DNA from: Dolichospermum sp. LEGE 00240
Lineage (GTDB): Bacteria > Cyanobacteriota > Cyanobacteriia > Cyanobacteriales > Nostocaceae
Reading direction: 5' to 3'
Assembly (NCBI RefSeq): GCF_015207875.1
Contig: NZ_JADEVZ010000016.1
Span: 1 to 64,000 of the forward strand
DNA: 64,000 nt
A program made the translations under genes and the position numbers. Position 1 is the stretch's first letter. Every line of letters starts with the position of its first letter. A model generated the notes under the pieces. It ran no database searches and was not told where the DNA came from. It worked only from the letters and a program-made list of their open reading frames with translations. Of this stretch, positions 45,545 to 54,165 are shown one piece after another.

Positions 45545-45853
45545 ATGAAACAAAATACTCTTCCTATTAATTTGTCTCCAGAAGAAATTAATCATTTTTG
45601 TCAAAGTCACTCTATTCGTAAGTTGTCTTTATTTGGTTCAGTGTTAAGAGATGATTTTACAAAAGAGAGTGATGTTGATGTTTTAGTAGAATTTGAACCG
45701 GGAAAAACTCCTGGTTCAGCTATTATTACGATGGAGGATGAGTTATCAAGGATAATAAATAGGCAGATAGATTTAAGAACATCAGCAGATTTAAGTCGTT
45801 ATTTTCGTGAGCAAGTCTTAATAGAAGCAATGGTTATTTATGAGCAAAATTGA
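45545..45853 (+). CDS. mntA: MNT-type nucleotidyltransferase antitoxin (MntA)
   Basis: Minimal nucleotidyltransferase of 102 residues with the GSVLRDDFTKESDVDVLVEF signature (G31-S32, D43/D45). In HepT-MntA pairs this protein adds AMP to the HEPN toxin and silences it. Start has CAGGAGTTTTAACG in front. Its last 14 bases overlap the start of hepT, as in intact pairs. It is intact although its toxin gene is broken. Confidence 0.93.
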   Translation: MKQNTLPINLSPEEINHFCQSHSIRKLSLFGSVLRDDFTKESDVDVLVEFEPGKTPGSAIITMEDELSRIINRQIDLRTSADLSRYFREQVLIEAMVIYEQN

Positions 45854-46240
45854 TGATTTAACTCGGCTAAAACACATCAAATATTCGGCAAGGGAAGCGT
45901 TATATTTTGTAAAGAGTCGCAGGAGAGAGGATTTAGATGATGATAGAATGCTATCTTTAGCTTTAAGTAGGTAGGCAAAAATAAATAGAACTATGTTAAG
46001 TAAGTTAACAGATTCTGAAATTGGCTCGTAGTTAGGGCTTTAGCCCTACTTTCAGGTCTAAAGACCTTACTACAAACCTTATCTTGCCAATCTAAGTATT
46101 TAAAAATACCTTGGCGACAAATCATCGGCAGGAGAAACTGTATGGTTCATGCGTATTTTGATGTTGATTTAGATATTGTTTGGCAAGTAATCACTAAAGA
46201 TTTACCTTTACTTTTAATTGAGGTTGAAAAGGGCAATTAA
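45840..46240 (+). pseudogene. HepT (HEPN toxin) gene broken by a repeat insertion
   Basis: The N-terminal part begins MSKIDDLTRLKHIKYSAREA and runs 44 residues to LSLALSR, then hits TAG (45972). The C-terminal part resumes at 46103 in another frame as KIPWRQIIGRRNCMVHAYFDVDLDIVW, with the RNxxxH-type active site of HEPN ribonucleases (R..N.MVH), and ends with TAA at 46238. About 130 bases of repeat lie between, and roughly 20 residues of the middle are missing. The toxin is dead while the antitoxin remains open. Confidence 0.88.
45973..46102. repeat. Repeat inserted in hepT, with nested hairpins
   Basis: It carries TAGGGCTTTAGCCCTA and AGGTCTAAAGACCT hairpins between GTAG and CTAC ends (about 46028-46072). 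It breaks the toxin frame and replaced part of it. No coding sequence. Confidence 0.7.
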
Positions 46241-46269
46241 AGATTTAGAAACTTAAAGAATACTAAATT

Positions 46270-47583
46270 TTATCTCCCTAATTTATTAGGAATCCCTTCA
46301 CAACCACCGGGAATTGTTTGTCTGGTTTTTTCTCCACACCAACTACAGCAATAGTAACGGGTGGATTCAGACATTCTTTGGGCGTTGGTGAAGTCGGCAT
46401 TTTCGATAACTGCGCCGGTGTGTTCTCCTGTTTCGTAGTTGGGTGGTTCGGTGCGACTGCGGGGGGATGCCTGTTCAGGTAAACCATAAAATAGGCGCAC
46501 TCCATTTAAGTCGGCGTTGCTCAAATTGGCATCATATAAGATTGTACGGGCAAGGTTGGCTTTGACTAAATCGCAATTGCTAAGATTAGCACGAATCAGG
46601 TTAGCTTCACTTAAATCTGTCCAGCGCAAATCATTGTCGGCTAAATCTGCACCTGCTAACATGACACCTAAATCAATGACGCGCACTCCTTCTAAACGAT
46701 CTTCAGCATAACCACCACTACCATCTAGAATAGCTCTTCCTAGTCGGCGATCGCGCTGGAGGGGAGAGAGTAATTTGGAACGGGAGAGAAATCGCAGAAT
46801 TTTGGCTTTACCACTGCCATCTACACTACTAAATATAGCGGCGGTGCGTCCTTCAGCGATCGCTCTTTCTTGTGGCCAATCTTCTAATAATCCTTCTTCA
46901 TCTAATACTAGGTCAGAAATTCCTTGAAAGTAGGAATCTATGGTTTGCTGTTGGGTAATAATGTTTTGCTGGACAGTTAGCAGGTTTTGTTGAATGGTGA
47001 GGTCTTTGGAAATTACATATTGTCGCCATGCTACATAAACGGCGATAATAGCAATGGCAATTTGTCCCAATGCTCCAAACCATTCTGCTAAGGTCCCAGA
47101 AGCATCCCAGTTAATTCTTTTCCCCCAACGCAGTAAACCACTACCCAAATTAGTAAATCGGAATAAACCAATTATTGCTACTATTACGCCTATTAAGCCA
47201 ATAAATACATTTCTATCTTGGGGTGAAAACCATTCTTGAATGAGATCCTGCAACCAGGGGAACAGGATTAACAGTGATAAAATCAAGGTGGCTAAAGTTC
47301 CCACAATCCCCAGAAATGAGTTATTAATGACAATACTAATCATAGTTGTGGCGATCGCCAAACTGGTAAATAATAAAATTCTGGGGGTAATAGCAGTTTG
47401 CAAACTGGAGTTACTTTCCACAAGAAACCCAGCCCCTTTGCTCATGTTCGCCTGGAATGCAGATTGTCCAAATATTTGTTTTTTTCCTAATCCTGCTGTT
47501 AGTAATGATTGATCACTACCATCAGTTTCTAATTCATCTTTTTGATTTATTTCTGAGTTAGATGAGTCAGGTTCAATACTCAT
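46270..47583 (-). CDS. Membrane protein with C-terminal pentapeptide repeats
   Basis: A 437-residue protein. After a polar N-terminus of about 65 residues come several transmembrane helices (ITPRILLFTSLAIATTMISIVI, LATLILSLLILFPW, VFIGLIGVIVAIIGLF, LGQIAIAIIAVYVAW), then a helical QQNLLTVQQNIITQQQ segment and pentapeptide repeats (DLGVMLAGADLADNDLRW to ADLNGVRLF, about 304-362). A four-cysteine-like tail (YYCCSWCGEK) could bind a metal. The plan of membrane anchor plus pentapeptide stretch is common in cyanobacteria, function unknown. Confidence 0.85.
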   Translation of the reverse strand: MSIEPDSSNSEINQKDELETDGSDQSLLTAGLGKKQIFGQSAFQANMSKGAGFLVESNSSLQTAITPRILLFTSLAIATTMISIVINNSFLGIVGTLATLILSLLILFPWLQDLIQEWFSPQDRNVFIGLIGVIVAIIGLFRFTNLGSGLLRWGKRINWDASGTLAEWFGALGQIAIAIIAVYVAWRQYVISKDLTIQQNLLTVQQNIITQQQTIDSYFQGISDLVLDEEGLLEDWPQERAIAEGRTAAIFSSVDGSGKAKILRFLSRSKLLSPLQRDRRLGRAILDGSGGYAEDRLEGVRVIDLGVMLAGADLADNDLRWTDLSEANLIRANLSNCDLVKANLARTILYDANLSNADLNGVRLFYGLPEQASPRSRTEPPNYETGEHTGAVIENADFTNAQRMSESTRYYCCSWCGEKTRQTIPGGCEGIPNKLGR

Positions 47584-48183
47584 ATTTTTTAGTTTCCTCC
47601 CATCGTCTCATTATCAATTTAATCCCTGGCAAAACACTTGGATTCACAGTATTATATAATCTTTATCCTCAATCTGTGATCAATTTGGATAATTATGATT
47701 CTCTCCGGTCGTAAATCAAATTTTTTGTCTCCACAAGCAACAAGCACGTAATTTTACCACGAGTCATTTAGAATTTTTATGTGGGATGATTCTTTTTTTT
47801 GGCAACTCACCAAATGACTCCGCCACAACAGCTATAAATAAGATCCCCGACTTCTCTAAGCAGTCGGGGATCTGACTCTACCTGAGTTCGACATAAGATA
47901 ATTTGTGGAAAACTGCCCCAATTATGAGTCTCAAACCCTGATGATCTCATTGAAAAAATCATAACTCCGTTCGCGTAGCGTCTCCGAAGGAGAAACTCCT
48001 AACACCGAACTCAGGTGACTCTGGCAAATATGGTATAATATTCATACTTTATGAAAACCTTATCCAAATCTTCATCTTGAGTTTACATAAACAAAAAACA
48101 ATTAATAATGATTAGTTGATTTCGATACGACTTTAAAGTTTCCATGAGTTTTAGGATAATTATATGATTTTTGTAGGTGCAAC
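47584..48183. other. Gene-free region with hairpin and short repeats
   Basis: Six hundred bases between divergent genes. It holds an AGATCCCCGACTTCT hairpin (47841-47873, one mismatch), a CGTTCGCGTAGCGTCTCCGA repeat near 47969 and a CTCCTAACACCGAACTCAGG tract near 47996. The right end must carry the promoter of the TPR gene. Confidence 0.6.
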
Positions 48184-48927
48184 ATGGTAGTTTTGCGACA
48201 ATTAATTGCCTCTAGTTTAATTAGTTTTTTGGCGATTGGCTGTAGTGATTTGGCAAATTCTTCACCAGATAATACTCAACAAGTTGTCCAGGAAAGTAAT
48301 GTTAATCAACTAATTACAGAGGTGCAAGATAGTCAAAAAGCCGAAAATTTATTACTACAAGGTAATGGCTTGTTAGATACCCATCGTTATCGAGAGGCTT
48401 TAAGTGTATATAATCAGGTCATAGCTATTAAAACCGATAGTGCGGAGACTTGGGTAAATCGTGGTAATGCTTTGATTGCTTTGCAACAGTATCCAGAAGC
48501 GGTAGAATCTTATGATAAGGCGATCGCTATTCGCCCTAATCAAGATGAGGCTTGGTATAATCGTGGTAATGCTTTAACGGCTTTACGAAATTATGAAGAA
48601 GCTGTTAAATCATACAATGAAGCGATCGCTATTCACTCCAATAAATATGAAGCCTGGATTAACCGAGGCATTGCTCTGACTAAATTACAACGCTACAAAG
48701 AAGCTTTGGCATCTTACAATCAAGCAATTACCATTCAGCCTAATTTGCATCAAGCATATTATAACAAGGCTTGTAATTATGCCTTGCAAAATAATCTCGA
48801 ACTAGCAATTGACAACCTCAGAAAAGCCATTCAACTTGTACCCCAAAAATATCAAGATTTAGCGAAAAATGACCCAGATTTTGCTAGAATTCGCGGTGAA
48901 CAGCGGTTTCAAGCATTATTACAATAA
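48184..48927 (+). CDS. TPR lipoprotein
   Basis: A 247-residue protein with a lipoprotein signal: hydrophobic LIASSLISFLAIG then C20 in the lipobox LAIGC. From residue 55 there are four to five TPR units (ALSVYNQVIAIK, AVESYDKAIAIRPNQDEAWYNRGNAL and so on). TPRs bind peptides or partner proteins. It is probably anchored in the membrane facing the periplasm. Start at ATG; no strong ribosome-binding site. No functional partner can be named. Confidence 0.85.
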   Translation: MVVLRQLIASSLISFLAIGCSDLANSSPDNTQQVVQESNVNQLITEVQDSQKAENLLLQGNGLLDTHRYREALSVYNQVIAIKTDSAETWVNRGNALIALQQYPEAVESYDKAIAIRPNQDEAWYNRGNALTALRNYEEAVKSYNEAIAIHSNKYEAWINRGIALTKLQRYKEALASYNQAITIQPNLHQAYYNKACNYALQNNLELAIDNLRKAIQLVPQKYQDLAKNDPDFARIRGEQRFQALLQ

Positions 48928-49031
48928 CAGTAAGTAGTCGGATAAATTTTTACCGAACTGACAAGTCAGCGCTTATGCTATCACTTCCCTAGATTTAAGA
49001 CTATTCTCACTTCCCTCTAATTCTTTCTTCA

Positions 49032-49065
49032 TCCTGACTCCTGACTGGGCGCAGGCCCTGCGCCC
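49032..49065. repeat. TCCTGAC units and GC palindrome, second copy
   Basis: TCCTGACTCCTGACT followed by GGGCGCAGGCCCTGCGCCC (49047-49065), the same pair of repeats as at 25034-25067, and again just before a gene start (rsmE). Confidence 0.8.
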
Positions 49066-49086
49066 CTACCTCCTGACTCCTCCCCT

Positions 49087-49791
49087 ATGCCCCAACTTCA
49101 ACGCATCACTATTCATCCCCAACAACTTCAAGCTAACCAGCTTGTATTAACACCTCAACAACAACATTATTTGCTGCGGGTATTGCGCTTGCGAGATGGT
49201 GATAAATTTATTGTGATGAATGGTATGGGGAAATGGTGGTTAGCGCAGTTACAAGGGGAACAAGGAGAGATTTTAGAACCGCTGGAGGTAAAAACTGAAT
49301 TACCTGTAGCTATTACCTTGATGATGGCATTACCCAAAGGTAATGGATTTGATGAAATTGTCCGGTGTTGTACTGAGTTAGGGGTAACTTGCATTGCACC
49401 TATTTTGAGCGATCGCACCCTATTAAATCCTAGCCCCCAAAAACTAGAACGCTGGCAGCGTATAGCATCAGAAGCCGCTGAACAGTCAGAACGGGCTGTA
49501 GTTCCCACCATCCTTCAGCCAGTAGCTTTTAACACTGCCATTAAAGAAAATATTGCCACTCATCGTTATATCTGTGAAGCTCGTGGAGATTATCCTCATT
49601 TACAGCAGATAATCAATAAAACCGCCAATGAGATCATTATTGCCATTGGTCCAGAAGGAGGTTGGACAAATCAAGAACTAGAAATAGCCAGAGAATCAGG
49701 ATTTCAGCCGATTTCCCTGGGTCGTCGGATTCTTCGCGCAGTCACCGCACCCATAGTTGCCATATCTTTAATAGCAGCAAATTTTGAATGA
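49087..49791 (+). CDS. rsmE: 16S rRNA (uracil-1498-N3) methyltransferase
   Basis: SPOUT methyltransferase of 234 residues that methylates U1498 of 16S rRNA. The N-terminal PUA-like segment includes QQHYLLRVLRLRDGD, and the C-terminal knot carries IIAIGPEGGWTNQELEIA and LGRRILRAVTAPIVAISLI, the SAM-binding loops. The ATG of the next gene overlaps its stop by four bases (ATGA), so the two are translationally coupled. Confidence 0.95.
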   Translation: MPQLQRITIHPQQLQANQLVLTPQQQHYLLRVLRLRDGDKFIVMNGMGKWWLAQLQGEQGEILEPLEVKTELPVAITLMMALPKGNGFDEIVRCCTELGVTCIAPILSDRTLLNPSPQKLERWQRIASEAAEQSERAVVPTILQPVAFNTAIKENIATHRYICEARGDYPHLQQIINKTANEIIIAIGPEGGWTNQELEIARESGFQPISLGRRILRAVTAPIVAISLIAANFE

Positions 49792-50405
49792 TATCTTGGA
49801 AACCATCAACACAACACCTGATTATTTTTACCCGCTACCCAGAACCAGGGACAACAAAAACCCGGTTAATACCTGCTTTGGGTGAAGTTGGTGCTGCTAA
49901 CTTGCACAAACAAATGACCGAACAGACTATTTTTCGGGTCAAAGAACTGCAAAGGACCACCAGAGTATCCGTAGAAGTGCGGTTTACAGGTGGTAATTTG
50001 GAAAAAATGCAAAATTGGTTAGGAAATGATTTAAGATATGAATCTCAGGGCGAAGGAGATTTGGGAGCAAGAATGGAGCGATCGCTCATCAATGCGTTTA
50101 ATCAAAAAGCAGCACGAGTCATCATCATTGGTACAGACTGCCCCGATCTAAACTCGCAAATTTTAACAACCGCCTTCGAGCAATTAAAAGTTTTTAATCT
50201 TGTCCTGGGACCTGCCCTAGACGGTGGTTATTATTTAATTGGGTTACAACAACCAATAGCAGAATTATTCACAAATATTTCCTGGGGAACCGCTCAAGTA
50301 TTTGTAAAAACAGTAGAAATTGCCCAGAAGTTAAACTTATCAATCAGCTATCTGCAAACTTTAGCAGATATTGATCGTCCAGAGGATCTTAACCCCACTT
50401 TCTGA
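49788..50405 (+). CDS. TIGR04282/DUF2064 nucleotidyl-glycosyltransferase-like protein
   Basis: A 205-residue protein of the cofC-like GT-A family. It starts IIFTRYPEPGTTKTRLIPALG, has the IIGTDCPDLNSQIL metal and nucleotide site, and DGGYYLIGLQ near the C-terminus. The family is annotated as a glycosyltransferase of uncertain substrate. Four-base overlap with rsmE. Nothing unusual in the sequence. Confidence 0.88.
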   Translation: MISWKPSTQHLIIFTRYPEPGTTKTRLIPALGEVGAANLHKQMTEQTIFRVKELQRTTRVSVEVRFTGGNLEKMQNWLGNDLRYESQGEGDLGARMERSLINAFNQKAARVIIIGTDCPDLNSQILTTAFEQLKVFNLVLGPALDGGYYLIGLQQPIAELFTNISWGTAQVFVKTVEIAQKLNLSISYLQTLADIDRPEDLNPTF

Positions 50406-50568
50406 TGTTATGAGGTACAGTTTTCTATCGCAAAACCCGTAGGAACGGGGTTTCCCGCCCTCACATCTAAACTGTTTTCCTTGACAAATTCTTGTCATTC
50501 ATTCAGGGAAAAATTTGATACACTAATCTTTATCAAACATTCCCCTAAAGTCTGATTTTAAAAAAACT

Positions 50569-51333
50569 ATGTTTAAATTCCCGCAGGCATTCCCCGTACT
50601 AGGCTTACCAGTGCATATAATGAGTAATTATCCAAACTGGTTATTAGATTGTTTAAAAGCAGGTCAAGGGACTCATGTAGTCACCCTCAATGCCGAAATG
50701 ACTATGCAAGCAGAGCGCAATCTCCCCTTAGCAAAAATCATTAAAAACGCTGAATTAGTGATTCCCGACGGCGCGGGAGTTGTCCTCTATTTACAATATT
50801 TATTAGGACAAAAAGTCCAACGGTTTCCCGGAATTGAATTAGCCGAAAAACTTTTACAAACAATCGCTCAAGAGCAAACATCAGCTTCAATATTTTTCTA
50901 TGGAGGCGCACCAGGAATAGCCGCCAAAGCCGCAGATTTATGGCAAAAACAACTTCCCACTCTCAAAATATCTGGTACACATTCTGGTTATCATTCCCCA
51001 GCAGAAGAAGAACAGTTATTGCAAACCCTCACCCAAATCCAGCCACAAGTCATATTTGTCGGTTTGGGAGTACCACGTCAAGAATTATGGATTGCTAAAC
51101 ACCGTCATTTGTGTCCCCACTCAATTTGGATAGGTGTTGGTGGTAGTTTTGATATTTGGTCAGGTGGAAAAACTCGCGCCCCCCGTTGGTTAGCAAATAA
51201 TAACTTAGAATGGCTATATAGACTATATCAAGAACCTTGGCGGTGGCAACGAATGTTAGCTTTACCAGAGTTCGCCTTTAAGTCTTTAATTTATCGTTGG
51301 ACGCATAAAGATATCAATGGTTGGGAGTTCTGA
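50569..51333 (+). CDS. WecG/TagA/CpsF family glycosyltransferase
   Basis: A 254-residue glycosyltransferase (GT26). Signature blocks: VVTLNAEMTMQAERN, IPDGAGVV, RFPGIELAEKLL, FFYGGAPGIAAKAA, VGLGVPRQELWI and GVGGSFDIWSG. Members add N-acetylmannosaminuronate or similar sugars in surface polysaccharide or teichoic acid pathways. It is a single gene here, downstream of a small palindromic repeat (near 50445). Substrate unknown. Confidence 0.92.
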   Translation: MFKFPQAFPVLGLPVHIMSNYPNWLLDCLKAGQGTHVVTLNAEMTMQAERNLPLAKIIKNAELVIPDGAGVVLYLQYLLGQKVQRFPGIELAEKLLQTIAQEQTSASIFFYGGAPGIAAKAADLWQKQLPTLKISGTHSGYHSPAEEEQLLQTLTQIQPQVIFVGLGVPRQELWIAKHRHLCPHSIWIGVGGSFDIWSGGKTRAPRWLANNNLEWLYRLYQEPWRWQRMLALPEFAFKSLIYRWTHKDINGWEF

Positions 51334-51398
51334 GTGCAACGGCAATAGGGAAACTCAAGTTGGGAAAATGATAGAGTTGCATTCTGTTTCCAAAACAT

Positions 51399-51427
51399 GG
51401 TGGGTTACGCTGTCGCTAACACACCCT
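51399..51427. terminator. GGGTTACGCTGTCGCTAACAC hairpin after menH
   Basis: GTGGGTTA and TAACACAC arms around CGCTGTCGC, with minor mismatches, overlapping the menH stop. A relative lies at 59425-59451 after gor. Likely a repeat used as terminator. Confidence 0.5.
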
Positions 51428-52231
51428 CCTGAAAAATTTTAGCACATTTTGCACAAATGCTAAAGTAGTTTCTAGATGAATATTATGTCCGACTTGAGGA
51501 ATTATTTGTAATTTAGCAAAATTACATTTTTCAGTCATGGCGATATTAATATCTATAAATTTCTCATCTTTCTCACCGACTAATAATAGTAGAGGAATAG
51601 TATTTTCAGGTAGCAATTCCCATAAACTAGGTTGAGAACCTGTTCCCATAAATTGCAGTGATTTAACTAAATTTAGCGGATTATTTGCTAATCTACTGGC
51701 TACCATAGATTGGTATTGCGGATGATTTTTAATATCCCCAAAAACTGGCTGTTGATACCAATTATGGAGAAAGTGATCAAAATCATCTTTATTTGTCATT
51801 CTCGTTAATTTTTTGGCTATTTGAGCATCACTTTTAATTCTAGCCAACCTTGCGGTTTCTGTTGCTAAACCAGGAGAAGCAGATTCTAGGATAACTTTAA
51901 TAAATCTTTGGGGAAAATACAGAGTCAGATATAAAGCCAATCTTCCTCCCATTGAGTAACCAATTAAATAACACTGGTCAATTTTTAATTCATCTAATAA
52001 TTGGATAATCGCTGTGGCTGTAGATGCCATTGTATAGCATTCATCATCTAAAACATGAGTTTGGCCATGTCCCGGTAAATCAATGGTAAGATGGGAAAAA
52101 TCATCAACTAGTAGTTTTATGGCTTGATCAAATTCATAAATATTCCCCATGAAGCCATGTAAAAACAGAATTATTGGTTTGTTTGGTTGATGATTTAAAA
52201 AATAGTAAAATTGATATTTATGGATAATCAA
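51416..52231 (-). CDS. menH: MenH-like alpha/beta hydrolase
   Basis: Alpha/beta hydrolase of 271 residues resembling SHCHC synthase of phylloquinone/menaquinone synthesis: FLHGFMGN oxyanion loop, DLPGHGQT, the nucleophile elbow GYSMGGRLALY, and the histidine in VGHNIHLETT. It starts at a TTG that overlaps the csoR-like stop (TTGA), so it is translationally coupled to a metal-sensor gene. The name menH is the likely call, but related hydrolases are hard to tell apart by eye. Confidence 0.78.
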   Translation of the reverse strand: MIIHKYQFYYFLNHQPNKPIILFLHGFMGNIYEFDQAIKLLVDDFSHLTIDLPGHGQTHVLDDECYTMASTATAIIQLLDELKIDQCYLIGYSMGGRLALYLTLYFPQRFIKVILESASPGLATETARLARIKSDAQIAKKLTRMTNKDDFDHFLHNWYQQPVFGDIKNHPQYQSMVASRLANNPLNLVKSLQFMGTGSQPSLWELLPENTIPLLLLVGEKDEKFIDINIAMTEKCNFAKLQIIPQVGHNIHLETTLAFVQNVLKFFRRVC

Positions 52232-52611
52232 GGCAAAAATCTATCTAAAGCGGCTTTTAATTGTTCAATTTCTAGTTCTATATTACCTGCTTGAGCGGCT
52301 CTACCAATACACTCAGTTAAATGTTCGTCTAGGACGATTCGTGCTACTTTATCTAATGCTCCTCGCACGGCGGCAATTTGTAATAACACATCAGGACATG
52401 GGGTATTTTGTTGTACCATTGTCTTAATCCCGCGAACGTGACCTTCTATACGTGATAGTCGGTTAACAATTTTGCGTAAGGACTCTTCACTGTGAACATG
52501 AGGATGAACAGAATCAATGTGTATATGATCCGTATGGCTGTGATTGTGGATATGTTCTCCTGGTTCTGGTATAAGTAAGGAGTCGTTTGTAATGGGGGTT
52601 GCTCCATTCAT
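52228..52611 (-). CDS. CsoR/RcnR/InrS-family metal-sensing repressor
   Basis: A 127-residue DUF156 repressor. The core RIEGHVRGIKTMVQQNTPCPDVLLQI and DEHLTECIGRA holds C72, H97 and C101 with the spacing of the CsoR metal site. The N-terminal 40 residues are very rich in histidine (HIHNHSHTDHIHIDSVHPHVH), as in nickel-responsive InrS-type sensors. Such proteins repress efflux genes until Ni, Cu or Co binds. No transporter gene is next to it. Its stop overlaps the menH start. Confidence 0.9.
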   Translation of the reverse strand: MNGATPITNDSLLIPEPGEHIHNHSHTDHIHIDSVHPHVHSEESLRKIVNRLSRIEGHVRGIKTMVQQNTPCPDVLLQIAAVRGALDKVARIVLDEHLTECIGRAAQAGNIELEIEQLKAALDRFLP

Positions 52612-52864
52612 AAGTTATTCTATGAATATTGGTTTTGGCATTTTGGCTCTAATAAATATCTTAGCCCAGAAAGATAGGAATTTTTTATGTTGTTTAACTG
52701 TCGCCACCGAGTTGGTGACAGGTGGGAAATATTGATGTTTGAGCCAATATCTGGCAAAATCTCAGAAACTTAAATTGGAGTGAAAATGTCAATAAACTAG
52801 AATGAGATGTAGATAGATTTATCAAGAAACAGCAAAAACTAGACTTGTAGATTAGGTTGTGATT

Positions 52865-54076
52865 ATGCGATTTTTCCCAATGTCCCGGTCTATCCGACAA
52901 CTCAGTACCCATCTGTTAGCAATTTTTATGGGAGTGACGCTGACTTTTACTTCCCTGCGGGTGTTACCTTCAGCAGCAGAACCGGGTCCGAGTCCTGTCA
53001 CTGAGTCATTCATAAAAGTTGCTCAAAAGCCTTCTCCCGCTGCGTCCGTGATTGGTAGTCATAGTTTTGTGACAGCAGCGGTAAATCGTGTGGGTTCAGC
53101 AGTGGTGAGAATTGATACTGAACGGACGATTACTCGCCGAAGTGATCCGATGCTGGAAGATCCGTTTTTTCGGCGGTTTTTTGGTGATAGCTTTCCTCAA
53201 CAATCACCGACTGAACAGTTACGAGGTTTAGGTTCTGGTTTTATTCTTGACAAAAGTGGTGTAATTCTCACTAATGCTCACGTAGTTGATAAGGCGGATA
53301 AGGTTACTGTCCGTCTGAAAGATGGTCGCACTTTTGAGGGTAAGGTGAAAGGCATTGATGAAGTTACGGATTTGGCTGTAGTTAAGATTAATGCTGGTAA
53401 GGATTTACCTGTTGCACCTTTGGGTTCTTCTAGTAATGTTCAGGTGGGAGATTGGGCGATCGCGGTCGGTAATCCGTTAGGATTTGATAATACTGTTACT
53501 TTAGGGATTGTCAGCACCCTGAAACGTTCGAGCGCTCAAGTAGGAATCAGTGATAAACGGTTAGATTTCATCCAGACTGACGCAGCTATTAACCCCGGGA
53601 ACTCTGGTGGACCGTTATTAAATGGTTTAGGAGAGGTGATTGGAATTAATACCGCCATTCGTGCAGATGCGATGGGGATTGGGTTTGCGATTCCTATTGA
53701 TAAGGCCAAGGCGATCGCTGTACAATTGCAACGAGATGGCAAAGTTGCTCACCCCTACTTAGGTGTGCAAATGGTGACACTAACACCGGAATTAGCAAAA
53801 CAAAATAACAATGATCCTAACTCCATGTTTGCAATTCCTGAAGTTAAAGGAGTTTTAGTTATGCGAGTTATCCCTAATTCTCCGGCTGCAACTGCGGGTA
53901 TCCGGCGCGGTGATGTGATTGTACAAATTGACAATAAAGCTATTACAAGTGCTGAACAATTGCAAAATGTTGTAGAAAACAGTACCCTTGGTCAAGTGTT
54001 GCAGATAAAAGTGCAAAGAGGGAATCAAACACGGATACTTTCAGTCCGCACTGCTGAATTGAAAGACCTTTCTTAG
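52865..54076 (+). CDS. HtrA/DegP-family serine protease (HhoA/HhoB/HtrA type)
   Basis: Exported trypsin-like protease of about 403 residues, from the ATG of MRFFPMSRS (GTG 6 bases upstream also possible). A signal (HLLAIFMGVTLTFTSLRVLPSAA) precedes the protease domain with H in LTNAHVVDKA (near 139), D in TDLAVVKI (near 169) and S in NPGNSGGPLL (near 246), then one PDZ domain (GVLVMRVIPNSPAATAGIRRGDVIVQI). It degrades or refolds damaged periplasmic or thylakoid-lumen proteins. It is followed by an AGATCCTCGACTT hairpin. Confidence 0.94.
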   Translation: MRFFPMSRSIRQLSTHLLAIFMGVTLTFTSLRVLPSAAEPGPSPVTESFIKVAQKPSPAASVIGSHSFVTAAVNRVGSAVVRIDTERTITRRSDPMLEDPFFRRFFGDSFPQQSPTEQLRGLGSGFILDKSGVILTNAHVVDKADKVTVRLKDGRTFEGKVKGIDEVTDLAVVKINAGKDLPVAPLGSSSNVQVGDWAIAVGNPLGFDNTVTLGIVSTLKRSSAQVGISDKRLDFIQTDAAINPGNSGGPLLNGLGEVIGINTAIRADAMGIGFAIPIDKAKAIAVQLQRDGKVAHPYLGVQMVTLTPELAKQNNNDPNSMFAIPEVKGVLVMRVIPNSPAATAGIRRGDVIVQIDNKAITSAEQLQNVVENSTLGQVLQIKVQRGNQTRILSVRTAELKDLS

Positions 54077-54092
54077 TTAGTTTTAAACAACA

Positions 54093-54125
54093 AGATCCTC
54101 GACTTATTAAAGAAGTCGGGGATTT
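54093..54125. repeat. Hairpin of the AGATCCCCGACTTCT family
   Basis: AGATCCTCGACTT...AAGTCGGGGAT followed by TTGACTCT, with mismatches, about 20 bases after the htrA stop. The likely htrA terminator. Confidence 0.65.
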
Positions 54126-54165
54126 GACTCTTTAACTCTTGCAATAGCATTGAGGAAATTAAATA

